Assembly (NCBI RefSeq): GCF_000373565.1
Contig: NZ_KB891810.1
Location: 126,216 to 168,526 of the forward strand
Direction: 5' to 3'
DNA: 42,311 nucleotides
From: Streptomyces sp. HmicA12
GTDB taxonomy: Bacteria; Actinomycetota; Actinomycetes; Streptomycetales; Streptomycetaceae
In this document: positions 8,525-16,531 of the stretch, one piece after another
Layout: each line of letters begins with the position of its first letter
How positions within the stretch are numbered: the stretch's first letter is position 1
Position numbers and translations under genes: made by a program
Notes under the pieces: generated by a model
What the model saw: only the letters and a program-made list of their open reading frames with translations
Told to the model about the DNA's origin: nothing
Databases searched by the model: none

Positions 8525-8912
8525 GATCCGATCCCCCTTCTCCGCACGCTCGCCCGCCCCCGCGGGCGAGTGGTTCCGCCGCGAAGCCCTCGGCGCCCGT
8601 GCGCCGAATACCGACCGCCGGCACAGGGCGGTCTTAACGAACCGGCCGTGAACAGCGGTCCGAACTTCGCGTGCGGAATCACCGTGCAGCGATCCCGGAA
8701 ATCATGTGGATCTTGGTCAAAAACTGTGGATGCGAGAAGGCTTGTGAATATCCCACTCACCCATACCGGTGACATCTCGAACGCGGCCCGGGAACACGCG
8801 AGGGAACCGCCACCGGAACCTCCGCAGCGCAGCCTGTCGGTCACACAAAGTGACGATCAAGGTTCGGACGGACGGAGGCCCGGAAGCCGGGAATCACGGG
8901 GAAACAGGCAAG
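8525..8912. promoter_or_regulatory. Upstream region of the ssd-tad operon with a BldD-box-like palindrome
   Basis: No gene is visible in these 388 bp. The region should contain the promoter of the minus-strand Tad operon. At 8840-8854 is the 15-bp inverted repeat GTCACACAAAGTGAC. It fits the published BldD box (nTnACnC(A/T)GnGTnAn) at every fixed position but one. A short hairpin, GCCCGC..GCGGGC, lies near 8550-8566. The BldD assignment is inference from the motif. Confidence 0.4.
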
Positions 8913-8936
8913 AAAAAAGGACCCGAAAACGGGTCC
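8913..8936 (-). terminator. Rho-independent terminator of the 6C RNA
   Basis: On the minus strand GGACCCG, loop TTTT, CGGGTCC is followed at once by six T. It is one of few hairpins here with a genuine U-tract, and no protein gene on the minus strand ends nearby, which itself points to an RNA gene. Confidence 0.85.
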
Positions 8937-9020
8937 GGACATGCGACGACCCCCGCCGGGGGGGAGAGCGGGGGTCGTCCCCACGGTCCGACTCGGGGGG
9001 GGAGGAGCCAGACCGGGTTA
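8913..9020 (-). ncRNA. 6C RNA (actinobacterial C-rich double-hairpin sRNA)
   Basis: Read on the minus strand, two hairpins carry C-rich loops. Hairpin 1 (9013 to 8986) has a 9-bp stem with two wobbles and a loop with eight consecutive C. Hairpin 2 (8979 to 8945) has a perfect 12-bp stem and a loop with seven consecutive C. A rho-independent terminator follows. Two stem-loops with runs of at least six C are the defining trait of the 6C RNA motif. In M. tuberculosis the 6C RNA (B11) lies, as I recall, in exactly this place, between Rv3660c (ssd) and Rv3661 (HAD), on the ssd strand. The 3' end is set by the terminator; the 5' end near 9020 is a guess. In mycobacteria this RNA is thought to act by pairing C-rich loops with G-rich mRNA leaders. 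Confidence 0.85.
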
Positions 9021-9114
9021 GCACGGTCGCGAACGATCCGTGACTTCCATGGTGTACCCGAGAGCCTTCTCAGGCAAACCCACGCGCCACAGCTTACGCC
9101 GAATGGTGGGCGCC

Positions 9115-9120
9115 TATGCT
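9115..9120 (+). promoter_or_regulatory. -10 hexamer of the HAD gene (leaderless)
   Basis: TATGCT followed by 7 nt and then GTG 9128. This spacing puts the transcription start on or next to the start codon. It argues for GTG 9128 over ATG 9116, which overlaps the hexamer itself. Confidence 0.6.
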
Positions 9121-9127
9121 CAACCTC

Positions 9128-9967
9128 GTGGAAAACCACTCCGTGCCTCACTCCATGCCCCGCACAGCGGCGTTCTTTGACCTGGACAAGACCGTCATCG
9201 CCAAGTCGAGCACGCTCACGTTCAGCAAATCGTTCTACCAAGGCGGGCTGATCAACCGCAGGGCCGTGCTGCGCACCGCGTACACGCAGTTCGTCTTCCT
9301 CGCCGGCGGCGCGGATCACGACCAGATGGAGCGGATGCGCAAGTACCTCTCGGACCTCTGCCGCGGCTGGAACGTGCAGCAGGTGAAGGAGCTCGTCGCC
9401 GAGACGCTGCACGACCTGATCGACCCGATCATCTACGACGAGGCGGCGTCCCTCATCGAGGAGCACCACATCGCGGGGCGGGACGTCGTCATCGTCTCCA
9501 CCTCGGGCGCCGAGGTCGTCGAGCCGATCGGTGAACTGCTCGGCGCCGACCGGGTGGTGGCCACGCGCATGGTCGTCGGGGACGACGGCTGCTTCACCGG
9601 CGAGGTGGAGTACTACGCGTACGGGCCGACCAAGGCGGAGGCGGTCGAGGAGCTCGCGCGCACCGAGGGGTACGACCTCGCGCGCTGCTACGCGTACAGC
9701 GACTCGGCGACCGACCTGCCGATGCTGAGCGCCGTCGGACATCCGTACGCCGTCAATCCGGACCGGACGCTGCGCCGCGAGGCGCTCGCGCGTCAGTGGC
9801 CGATTCTCGACTTCCACAAGCCCGTCCGGCTCAAGCAGCGGCTGCCGAATCTCTCCGCCCCGTCCCGGCCGGCCCTGGTCGCCGCGGCCGCGCTCGGCGC
9901 CGCGGCCGCCACGGCGGGACTGGTCTGGTACGCGAGCCGGCGCCGGGCACTCTCGGGCACCTCATAG
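9128..9967 (+). CDS. HAD-IB family phosphatase (SerB-like, Rv3661-type)
   Basis: 279 aa from GTG 9128. Motif I is FFDLDKT (D18 and D20 are the nucleophile and acid/base pair). The threonine motif II follows in 'VVIVSTSGAEVVEP', and motif III/IV in 'YAYSDSATDLPML', all as in HAD subfamily IB phosphatases such as SerB. A C-terminal hydrophobic stretch with small residues (ALVAAAALGAAAATAGLVWYA) ends in an Arg-rich stop-transfer, so it is probably membrane-anchored by its C-terminus. The physiological substrate is unknown; streptomycete homologs have been annotated as morphological-differentiation-associated. The gene sits between two noncoding RNAs, as Rv3661 does in mycobacteria. ATG 9116 is an alternative start. 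Confidence 0.85.
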   Translation: MENHSVPHSMPRTAAFFDLDKTVIAKSSTLTFSKSFYQGGLINRRAVLRTAYTQFVFLAGGADHDQMERMRKYLSDLCRGWNVQQVKELVAETLHDLIDPIIYDEAASLIEEHHIAGRDVVIVSTSGAEVVEPIGELLGADRVVATRMVVGDDGCFTGEVEYYAYGPTKAEAVEELARTEGYDLARCYAYSDSATDLPMLSAVGHPYAVNPDRTLRREALARQWPILDFHKPVRLKQRLPNLSAPSRPALVAAAALGAAAATAGLVWYASRRRALSGTS

Positions 9968-9999
9968 ATGAGCGCCCGTTTCACCCCTGTTTGAACCTA

Positions 10000-10283
10000 A
10001 AAGTAAAGAAGTGCAGCCAGGGCTTCCGCTTCCTCCGGAGGAGGAGTACAAAGGAATCAACGGCCCGCGAGACCAAGGACATCCGAGAGGATCACCTTCA
10101 AACGCAATCAAGGCCCCACGGACCGAAGCATGAACACCAGGCACCCACGCGACGTCGACCCGTCGATTACGGGCCAGCCGCACCAGGCGACGGGCGAAGA
10201 TCCCGACCTGATGGGCAACACTTCGAGGACGCTTGGTAACCCGGTGAACATGCCAGCGGCGGTACGAAAACTCGTACCGCCGC
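10000..10283 (+). ncRNA. Locus of the 6S-like RNA (scr3559 of S. coelicolor, Ms1 of mycobacteria)
   Basis: This 350-bp gap between the HAD gene and the minus-strand Fic-like gene has no convincing protein gene and ends in a perfect 12-bp hairpin. From memory of the literature, the 6S-like RNA scr3559 of S. coelicolor is encoded beside SCO3559, and mycobacterial Ms1 (MTS2823) lies between Rv3661 and Rv3662c, the same place and strand. Ms1 binds core RNA polymerase; scr3559 affects development. The assignment rests on synteny and a terminator-like end, not on a sequence match. The 5' end is uncertain, roughly 10000-10015. A short frame from 10130 (MNTRHPRDVDPS) overlaps and is probably fortuitous. 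Confidence 0.6.
10256..10283 (+). terminator. Hairpin at the end of the 6S-like RNA locus
   Basis: GCGGCGGTACGA, loop AAAC, TCGTACCGCCGC: a perfect 12-bp stem without a U-tract, as is common in Streptomyces. It sits between convergent transcription units and may work in both directions. Confidence 0.7.
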
Positions 10284-10319
10284 ACCCCTGTGCAGGGACC
10301 TTCCCCGGAGCTCTACCGC

Positions 10320-11183
10320 TCAGGCCGCGCCGCGCTGCAGCGCCTCGCACACCGCGGTCGACTCGCGCACTCCCAGCTCGACCGCCTTGCCGCAGTGGGT
10401 GATCCACGCGGCCATCCCCTCCGGCGTACCGGAGACATAGCCTTCGAGCGCGGCCACGTACGCCGCGCGCCCCAGCTCCGCGTGGCCCACCTCGGCCGGG
10501 CAGATCGACTTGGGGTCGAGGCCGCTGCCCACCAGGACGATGCGCTCGGCGGCCCGAGCGACCAGGCCGTTGTGCGAGCCGAAGGGTCGCAGGGCGAGCA
10601 GTTCGCCGTGCACGACGGCGGCGGTCACCAGGGCAGGTGCCGAACTCCCCGCGATGATCAGCTGCGAGAGCCCTTCGAGACGGCCCGCCACCTCGTTCGC
10701 GTCCGGCGCCGGCAGTTCGATCAGCGGCTCGTCGACCGGCTCGCCGAGCGTGCGCGGCCGGCCCACCGTGTCGCCCTGGTCGGCGGCCGCGACCAGGTGC
10801 AGGCGGGCGAGCACGCGCAGCGGGGACTGCCGCCAGATGGACAGGAGTTGACCCGCCTCGGCGGTCAGCCGCAGGGCCGCGCCCACCGCGGGCGCCTCCT
10901 CGTCGCCGTCGACACCGCTGAAGTCGGTACGCCTGCGCACCTCCTCGAGCGCCCAGTCGGCGCCGGAGAGCGCCGCGCTGCCGCGCGCGCCGCGCAGTGC
11001 GGCCTCGGAGGTGACCTCGTTGCTGCGGCGCCGCATGACCCGGTGCCCGTAGACCCGGTCCACGGCCTTGCGCACGGAGTCCACGGCGTCGGCCACGCCC
11101 GGCAGGGTCGCGAGGGCCGCAAGGGGGTCCACCCCGCTCGAGTCCCTGCGAGAGCTCGGCGAAGGGTCGGCTGTCGTACTCAT
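10320..11183 (-). CDS. Fic-fold-like protein with degenerate catalytic motif (Rv3662c-position protein)
   Basis: 287 aa from ATG 11183; an upstream ATG at 11252 would run into the divergent promoter area. Homologs are often labelled 'oxidoreductase', but I see no Rossmann motif. Residues 199-210 (RPFGSHNGLVAR) instead align with the Fic motif HxFx(D/E)GNGRxxR. Phe, Asn, Gly and the last Arg are kept; the catalytic His is Arg, the acidic residue is Ser and the first motif Arg is Leu. The surroundings (helix AAVVHGELLAL before, AYVAALEGY after) also look Fic-like. AMPylation activity is therefore unlikely. It diverges from the CooC/ParA-like ATPase gene, and a perfect 20-bp palindrome covers its start codon. 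The Fic assignment is my reading and needs a profile search. Confidence 0.6.
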   Translation of the reverse strand: MSTTADPSPSSRRDSSGVDPLAALATLPGVADAVDSVRKAVDRVYGHRVMRRRSNEVTSEAALRGARGSAALSGADWALEEVRRRTDFSGVDGDEEAPAVGAALRLTAEAGQLLSIWRQSPLRVLARLHLVAAADQGDTVGRPRTLGEPVDEPLIELPAPDANEVAGRLEGLSQLIIAGSSAPALVTAAVVHGELLALRPFGSHNGLVARAAERIVLVGSGLDPKSICPAEVGHAELGRAAYVAALEGYVSGTPEGMAAWITHCGKAVELGVRESTAVCEALQRGAA

Positions 11184-11192
11184 GAGTACGAC
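11173..11192. promoter_or_regulatory. Perfect 20-bp palindrome over the start codon of the Fic-like gene
   Basis: Ten-base arms GTCGTACTCA and its exact reverse complement, centred on the ATG (11183). A perfect palindrome of this length in the translation-initiation region suggests an operator, possibly for autoregulation. The divergent ATPase promoter is about 80 bp to the right. Confidence 0.55.
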
Positions 11193-11270
11193 CCTACGGG
11201 CCGCGGGCCCACACCCCACGAAGGAGTGGTCTTCTTCACGCGAGCACCGCACCGGCAGTGACCCCCCGGC

Positions 11271-11276
11271 TACCCT
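11271..11276 (+). promoter_or_regulatory. -10 hexamer of the CooC/ParA-like ATPase gene
   Basis: TACCCT ends 8 nt before ATG 11285 (and 2 nt before an in-frame GTG at 11279). There is no Shine-Dalgarno sequence, so the mRNA is probably leaderless. Confidence 0.5.
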
Positions 11277-11284
11277 TCGTGAAC

Positions 11285-12265
11285 ATGAAGATCGCTTTCG
11301 TCGGGAAGGGCGGCAGCGGCAAGACCACGCTGTCCTCGCTCTTCATCCGCCACCTCGCCAGCACCGGATCACCGGTCATCGCCGTCGACGCCGACATCAA
11401 CCAGCACCTGGGCGCGGCCCTGGGTCTCGACGAGGACGTCGCCGCCGAGCTGCCCGCCCTGGGCGCCCGACTGCCGTTCATCAAGGACTACCTGCGCGGC
11501 TCGAACCCGCGCATCGCGTCCGCCGACACGATGATCAAGACGACGCCGCCCGGTGAGGGCTCGCGGCTGCTGCGGGTGCGTGAGAACAATCCCGTGTACG
11601 ACGCCTGCGCCCGGGAGGTGGAACTCGACGGCGACGCCGTGCGTTTGATGGTCACCGGGCCGTTCACCGAAGCCGACCTCGGTGTCGCCTGCTACCACTC
11701 CAAGACCGGAGCGGTGGAGATGTGCCTGAACCACCTCGTCGACGGCCGCGGCGAGTACGTGGTGGTCGACATGACCGCGGGCTCGGACTCCTTCGCCTCG
11801 GGCATGTTCACCCGCTTCGACATGACGTTCCTCGTCGCCGAGCCGACGCGCAAGGGGGTCTCGGTCTACCGCCAGTACAAGGAGTACGCACGGGACTTCG
11901 GCGTCGCGCTGAAGGTCGTGGGCAACAAGGTGCAGGGCCAGGACGATCTCGACTTCCTGCGCGCCGAGGTCGGGGACGACCTGCTCGTCACCGTCGGGCA
12001 CTCGGACTGGGTGCGCGCCATGGAGAAGGGGCGCCCCCCGCGCTTCGAGATCCTGGAGGAGACCAACAGGGCTGCCCTGCGGGCACTTCAGGCCGCGGCC
12101 GACGCCACGTACGAGGCCCGCGACTGGGAGCGCTACACGCGCCAGATGGTCCACTTCCACCTGCGCAACGCCCAGAGCTGGGGGAACGAGAAGACCGGGG
12201 CCGACCTCGAAGCTCAGGTCGACCCCGGGTTCCTGCTTCAGGAGAGCGTCACCGCGACTGCCTGA
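11285..12265 (+). CDS. CooC/ParA-like P-loop ATPase
   Basis: 326 aa beginning MKIAFVGKGGSGKTT. The deviant Walker A (GKGGSGKTT, residues 7-15) with signature lysine K8 is that of the MinD/ParA/CooC group, followed by 'VIAVDADINQHLGAALG' and 'EYVVVDMTAGSDSFASGMF'. The likeness to CooC (nickel insertion for CO dehydrogenase) is only at family level; no CODH genes are nearby, so substrate and partner are unknown. It diverges from the Fic-like gene by about 100 bp and converges with the lipoprotein gene, whose stop lies 6 bp away. Cytoplasmic, probably a dimeric ATPase switch. Confidence 0.8.
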   Translation: MKIAFVGKGGSGKTTLSSLFIRHLASTGSPVIAVDADINQHLGAALGLDEDVAAELPALGARLPFIKDYLRGSNPRIASADTMIKTTPPGEGSRLLRVRENNPVYDACAREVELDGDAVRLMVTGPFTEADLGVACYHSKTGAVEMCLNHLVDGRGEYVVVDMTAGSDSFASGMFTRFDMTFLVAEPTRKGVSVYRQYKEYARDFGVALKVVGNKVQGQDDLDFLRAEVGDDLLVTVGHSDWVRAMEKGRPPRFEILEETNRAALRALQAAADATYEARDWERYTRQMVHFHLRNAQSWGNEKTGADLEAQVDPGFLLQESVTATA

Positions 12266-12271
12266 CGGCGG

Positions 12272-13585
12272 TCACGACTTGGCGGCCGGTGCGCCCGGTA
12301 CCCCCTTCGGGGCCGGGGCCGGCTTGCCGCCGTTCAGGAAGGCCTCCCAGCCCTCCTTGGGTGCCTCGCCCACGGTCAGCTCGGTGAGCTTCCGCAGCGT
12401 CTTGGTGTCCTGGGCGTCGAGCCAGTCGGCGAGCTGGTGGAAGGAGACGCAGCGGACGTCGGGCTTGTTGCAGACCTTCTCGATCGTCTCCTCGACGGCG
12501 CGCATGTAGGTGCCGCCGTTCCAGGACTCGAAGTGGTTGCCGATGATCAGCGGGGCGCGGTTGCCCTGGTAGGCGCGGCTGAAGCCCGCCAGCAGGCTAT
12601 CGCGCATCTGGTCGCCCCAGAACTCGTGCTTGGCGGGGTCGCCGTGCATGGTGCCGGACTGGTTCACGGCGAAGTTGTAGTCCATCGTCAGCTGCTCGTA
12701 GGAGTGGCCGAGGAAGGGCACGAGCTGCATGGACAGGTCCCACAGGCCGTTCTTCTTGGCCGGCCAGACCTGGTTGTTGACGCCGCTGGTGTCGTACCGG
12801 AAGCCCATGTCGCGAGCGGCCCGCATGAAGTTCTGCTGGCCTTCGAGGCAGGGGGTGCGGGCGCCGATGAGCTCCTTGTCGTAGTCGAAGGGCAGCGGCG
12901 CCGCCTTCTGCAGACCCGTGGTGGTCTTCCACGACTTCACGAAGGACTTGGCCTGGGAGATCTCGCTCTTCCAGTCGGCCACCGACCACTCACCGACGCC
13001 GCCGCCCTTGCCGCAGAAGTGGCCGTTGAAGTGGGTGCCGATCTCGTTGCCCTCGAGCCACGCGCCGCGCACCTGCTCGGCGGTGTCCTTGATTCCCTTG
13101 ACGTCGTTGAAGCCGATGTCCGAGCGGCCCGGCGAGTGCTGCGGCGGGTGGTACTGGTTCGCCTTGCCCTCCGGGAGCATGTACACGCCGCTGAGGAAGT
13201 ACGTCATGGTCGCGTTGTTCTTCTGGGCGACCTTGCGGAAGTGCGAGAAGAGCTTCTGGCTGTCCTCGCCTGCACCGTCCCAGGAGAAGACGACGAACTG
13301 CGGCGGCTTCTGCCCCGGTCTGAGGCGCTCGGCCGTCGGCAGGTGCGGCTGGCGACCGGTGTACGCGGTCGAGCCGTCGCCGATGAGCCGGACCGCGCTG
13401 CCGGGTGCGGCGGGTGCGGCCTTCTTCGCTCCGGGAGCACCTTGGCGGGGCGTGTTGCCGGTGTCGCCGGAACCGCAGCCGGCGAGGGCCGCGGCGCAGG
13501 CCGCCGCGGCGGTGACGCCCGCGACGAGCCGCACGGTCGGGCGGGGCGGGTTTCCTCGGAGGGCGTTCCTTCGGGTGGCGGCCAT
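12272..13585 (-). CDS. Secreted lipoprotein with polysaccharide-deacetylase-like domain
   Basis: 437 aa from ATG 13585, preceded by a GGGCGGA-type ribosome-binding site. The signal peptide has a basic n-region, a hydrophobic core and the lipobox LAGC with C37. A flexible Ala/Pro/Gly/Lys linker follows. The domain 'PQFVVFSWDGAGEDSQKLFSHF' and the later 'GNEIGTHFNGHFCG' resemble the first two motifs of NodB-type polysaccharide deacetylases (metal-binding Asp, then HxxxH-like), in a variant form. Exported and lipid-anchored, it probably acts on a cell-wall or extracellular polysaccharide; the substrate is not known. It converges with the ATPase gene, 6 bp between stops. Confidence 0.75.
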   Translation of the reverse strand: MAATRRNALRGNPPRPTVRLVAGVTAAAACAAALAGCGSGDTGNTPRQGAPGAKKAAPAAPGSAVRLIGDGSTAYTGRQPHLPTAERLRPGQKPPQFVVFSWDGAGEDSQKLFSHFRKVAQKNNATMTYFLSGVYMLPEGKANQYHPPQHSPGRSDIGFNDVKGIKDTAEQVRGAWLEGNEIGTHFNGHFCGKGGGVGEWSVADWKSEISQAKSFVKSWKTTTGLQKAAPLPFDYDKELIGARTPCLEGQQNFMRAARDMGFRYDTSGVNNQVWPAKKNGLWDLSMQLVPFLGHSYEQLTMDYNFAVNQSGTMHGDPAKHEFWGDQMRDSLLAGFSRAYQGNRAPLIIGNHFESWNGGTYMRAVEETIEKVCNKPDVRCVSFHQLADWLDAQDTKTLRKLTELTVGEAPKEGWEAFLNGGKPAPAPKGVPGAPAAKS

Positions 13586-13921
13586 CTTCCGCCCACCTTC
13601 TTCCTGGAGTCGGCTGACAGGAGGTGAATGCGAGAAATGCCCGCTCTGCGCGGGCGGCGCCGTCAACCTCGCACGAGGGCCGCACGGAATTTGTACGACA
13701 AGCCGACCAGATTTCTTGTTCACTACTCAGAGTGAAACATTGCCCCATTTGCCCGGTTGATCCAGCCATAACCTTTACTCTGCATTACTATTCATTTACC
13801 GAGCGTTGATTTCATCCCGCCGCTGCACGCCGTGAACCACGGCCGCGATCGACCCCGCACACCACTCAAGGGGTCCCCCACATTCCGCGACCGCGCTGCA
13901 CCCCGGAGGAGACGGGAATAC
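13586..13921. promoter_or_regulatory. Divergent promoter region of the lipoprotein and SulP-CA genes
   Basis: 336 bp without a gene, with an AT-rich centre (about 13690-13800) that is unusual for this genome and probably holds promoters for both directions. At 13719-13736 is an inverted repeat TTCACT-N6-AGTGAA, a candidate operator. Confidence 0.45.
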
Positions 13922-16312
13922 ATGTCTGCCTGCGTACCCACTCGCGCCAGTGACTCCGATCGGACGGGCGAGCCGACAGACGCCGCCCGAAAGGCGCACA
14001 GTCCACCGCCGGCGCCCCGCCGCCGCTTCCATCTCGCGGGCGCCGACCTGTCGGCGTCCATCGCGGTCTTCCTGATCGCGCTTCCGCTGTCCCTGGGCAT
14101 CGCCCTGGCGACCGGCGCGCCCCTGGAGTCCGGCCTCGTCGCCGCCGCCGTAGGCGGCATCGTGGCCGGCGTCGTGGGCGGCGCCCCCCTCCAGGTCAGC
14201 GGCCCCGCCGCGGGCCTGACCGTGGTCACCGCCGAGCTGATCCAGCGCTATGGCTGGCGGACCACCTGCGCGATCACGGTGATGGCCGGGGTCGCCCAAC
14301 TCGGGCTCGGCTGCCTGCGGGTGGCCCGTACGGCGCTCGCCGTCAGCCCCGCCGTCGTGCACGGCATGCTCGCCGGCATCGGCGTCACCATCGCCGTCGC
14401 CCAGGTCCACATCGTCCTCGGCGGCACCCCGCAGAGCTCCGTGCTCGCCAACCTGGGCGCGCTGCCCGCCCAGTTGGCCCATCTGCAACCGGCCGCCCTC
14501 GGCATCAGCGTCCTCACGCTCACCGTGCTGCTCGGCTGGCCGCGGATCCCCGGCCGGGCCGGCCGGATCGCCCGCACGATCCCGGGCGCGCTCGTCGCCG
14601 TGACCGCCGCGAGCGCCACCGCCGCACTGCTCGGGCTGAGCCTGCCCGAGGTCGACCTGCCCTCCTGGAGCAGCCATGCGCTGGCCGGCCTGCCGGACGG
14701 GCCGGTTCTCGGCATCGCCGCCGCCGTGCTGACGACCACCCTGGTGTGCAGCGTGCAGTCGCTGCTCGGGGCCGTCGCCGTGGACAAGATGGCCGCCGGG
14801 CGCCCCGACCTGCCGCCCGAGATGCGCCGCTCGAACCTGGACCGTGAACTGCTCTCCCAGGGCGCGTCGAACATCGTGTCCGGTGCGCTCGGCGGGCTGC
14901 CGGTGGCCGGTGTCGCGGTGCGCTCGACCGCGAACATCAACGCGGGCGCCGTCAGCGGGAACTCCGCGATGCTGCACGGCGTTTGGGTAGTAGCGGCCAC
15001 CGTCCTCCTGGTCCCCGTCCTGGAGCTGATCCCGCTCGCCGCGCTCGCCGCGCTGGTGATGATGGTCGGGATCCAGATGGTGTCCCTGCATCACATCCGC
15101 ACGGTCACCCGCCACCGTGAAGTGCTCGTCTACGTCGTGACCACCCTCGGCGTCATCGTCTTCGGCGTGCTCGAAGGCGTCGGCCTCGGCGTCGCGGTCG
15201 CCGTCGGCGTCGCGATGCACCGTCTCGCGCGCACCCGCATCACGCGCGAGGAGGACCCCCGCGGTGTCCACCATGTACGCGTCCGCGGACAGTTGACGTT
15301 CCTCGCCGTGCCGCGGCTGAGCCGCACCCTTCATCAGGTGCCCCACGGGGCCGACTGCGTAGTGGAGTTGGACGGATCATTCATGGACCATGCCGCGTAC
15401 GACGCACTGCAGGGATGGCAGAAGGCGCACACCGCGCAGGGCGGCCAGGTCGAGGTGACGGGGCGGGGCGGGATGCGCATCGCCGAGCCGGCGAGCGCCT
15501 CCCACACGTGCTGTCGGCCGTGGACGCCGTGGCGCAACCACCACTGCGACGACCGGCCGCACCATCACGCCCACACCCACCCGGACGCCAAGGCGCACTC
15601 TTCGGAGCGGACGGCACCGAGCCGGGGCGGGCATCAACTGGCCAGCGGAATCAGCGCGTTCCAGCGGAACACGGCGCCGCTGGTCCGCGGTGAGCTGGCC
15701 CGGCTGGCGCGGGAGGGGCAGAAGCCCACGCAGCTCTTCCTGACCTGCGCCGACTCCCGGGTCGTCACGTCGATGATCACGTCCAGCGGCCCGGGCGACC
15801 TCTTCGTCGTGCGGAACGTGGGCAATCTGGTGCCCCTGCCGGGCGCCGAGAGCGGGGACGACTCGGTCGCCGCCGCCATCGAGTACGCCGTCGACGTCCT
15901 GAAGGTGCAGTCGATCACCGTGTGCGGGCACTCCGGATGCGGGGCGATGCAGGCGCTGCTCAACAGTCCCCCCGTCGGCTCCGGCGCGTTGACCCCGCTC
16001 AAGCGGTGGCTGCGGCACGGTAATCCGAGCCTCGCGCGGATGGCCGACACCGGGCTCCCGTGGGCGCGGCTCGCGGGCCGGGCGCCGGCCGACACGGTCG
16101 AGCAGCTCTGCCTGACCAATGTCGTCCAGCAACTGGAGCACCTGCGGGCGCACGAGTCGGTCGCCCGCGCCCTGGAGGAGGGCGCGCTCGAACTGCACGG
16201 GATGTACTTCCACGTCGGTGAGGCGCAGGCCTATCTGCTCGAGGAGCGCGATCCCGTCTTCGGGCAGGTCGACGCCGCCACCTACGAGGACAGTGGCGCC
16301 GCGCCGGCCTGA
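13922..16312 (+). CDS. SulP anion transporter fused to beta-carbonic anhydrase
   Basis: 796 aa from ATG 13922 (GGAGGAG ribosome-binding site 10 nt upstream). Residues about 35-435 form a SulP transporter with many membrane segments. About 445-525 is a shortened STAS domain. About 525-562 is a striking His/Cys-rich linker (HTCCRPW, NHHCDD, HHHAHTH). From about 575 on there is a beta-carbonic anhydrase with zinc ligands C609, H670 and C673 and the D611-R613 dyad (CADSR and CGHSGCG). The fusion would supply and interconvert bicarbonate at the membrane; bifunctional proteins of this kind are known. The linker could bind Zn. A strong hairpin terminator follows. Confidence 0.9.
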   Translation: MSACVPTRASDSDRTGEPTDAARKAHSPPPAPRRRFHLAGADLSASIAVFLIALPLSLGIALATGAPLESGLVAAAVGGIVAGVVGGAPLQVSGPAAGLTVVTAELIQRYGWRTTCAITVMAGVAQLGLGCLRVARTALAVSPAVVHGMLAGIGVTIAVAQVHIVLGGTPQSSVLANLGALPAQLAHLQPAALGISVLTLTVLLGWPRIPGRAGRIARTIPGALVAVTAASATAALLGLSLPEVDLPSWSSHALAGLPDGPVLGIAAAVLTTTLVCSVQSLLGAVAVDKMAAGRPDLPPEMRRSNLDRELLSQGASNIVSGALGGLPVAGVAVRSTANINAGAVSGNSAMLHGVWVVAATVLLVPVLELIPLAALAALVMMVGIQMVSLHHIRTVTRHREVLVYVVTTLGVIVFGVLEGVGLGVAVAVGVAMHRLARTRITREEDPRGVHHVRVRGQLTFLAVPRLSRTLHQVPHGADCVVELDGSFMDHAAYDALQGWQKAHTAQGGQVEVTGRGGMRIAEPASASHTCCRPWTPWRNHHCDDRPHHHAHTHPDAKAHSSERTAPSRGGHQLASGISAFQRNTAPLVRGELARLAREGQKPTQLFLTCADSRVVTSMITSSGPGDLFVVRNVGNLVPLPGAESGDDSVAAAIEYAVDVLKVQSITVCGHSGCGAMQALLNSPPVGSGALTPLKRWLRHGNPSLARMADTGLPWARLAGRAPADTVEQLCLTNVVQQLEHLRAHESVARALEEGALELHGMYFHVGEAQAYLLEERDPVFGQVDAATYEDSGAAPA

Positions 16313-16359
16313 ACCGACCCGTTGCCGCCTGCGTGCAACAAGGCAGGCAAGAGGTGAGA

Positions 16360-16393
16360 GCGTGTGGCTCCCGGTGCGCCGGGAGCCACACGC
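16360..16393 (+). terminator. Hairpin terminator after the SulP-CA gene
   Basis: A 15-bp perfect stem (GCGTGTGGCTCCCGG and its complement) with loop TGCG, 48 bp after the SulP-CA stop. There is no U-tract. Confidence 0.75.
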
Positions 16394-16531
16394 ACGTGGT
16401 GTCCCACCAGCTACGGGGTACAGGTCTAAACCAATTCGCCGACCCCCCTTGTCACCAGGGGGCGACGTCTGATGAGCTGTGTGTTCTGGGACACAACGGT
16501 CGCCCCGGCAAAGCACCGCAAGGGAGATGTC

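Noticed and set aside
10130..10402. Small ORF MNTRHPRDVDPS in the gap after the HAD gene
   Set aside because: It overlaps the 6S-like RNA locus and terminator hairpin and runs into the end of the Fic-like gene; no ribosome-binding site.
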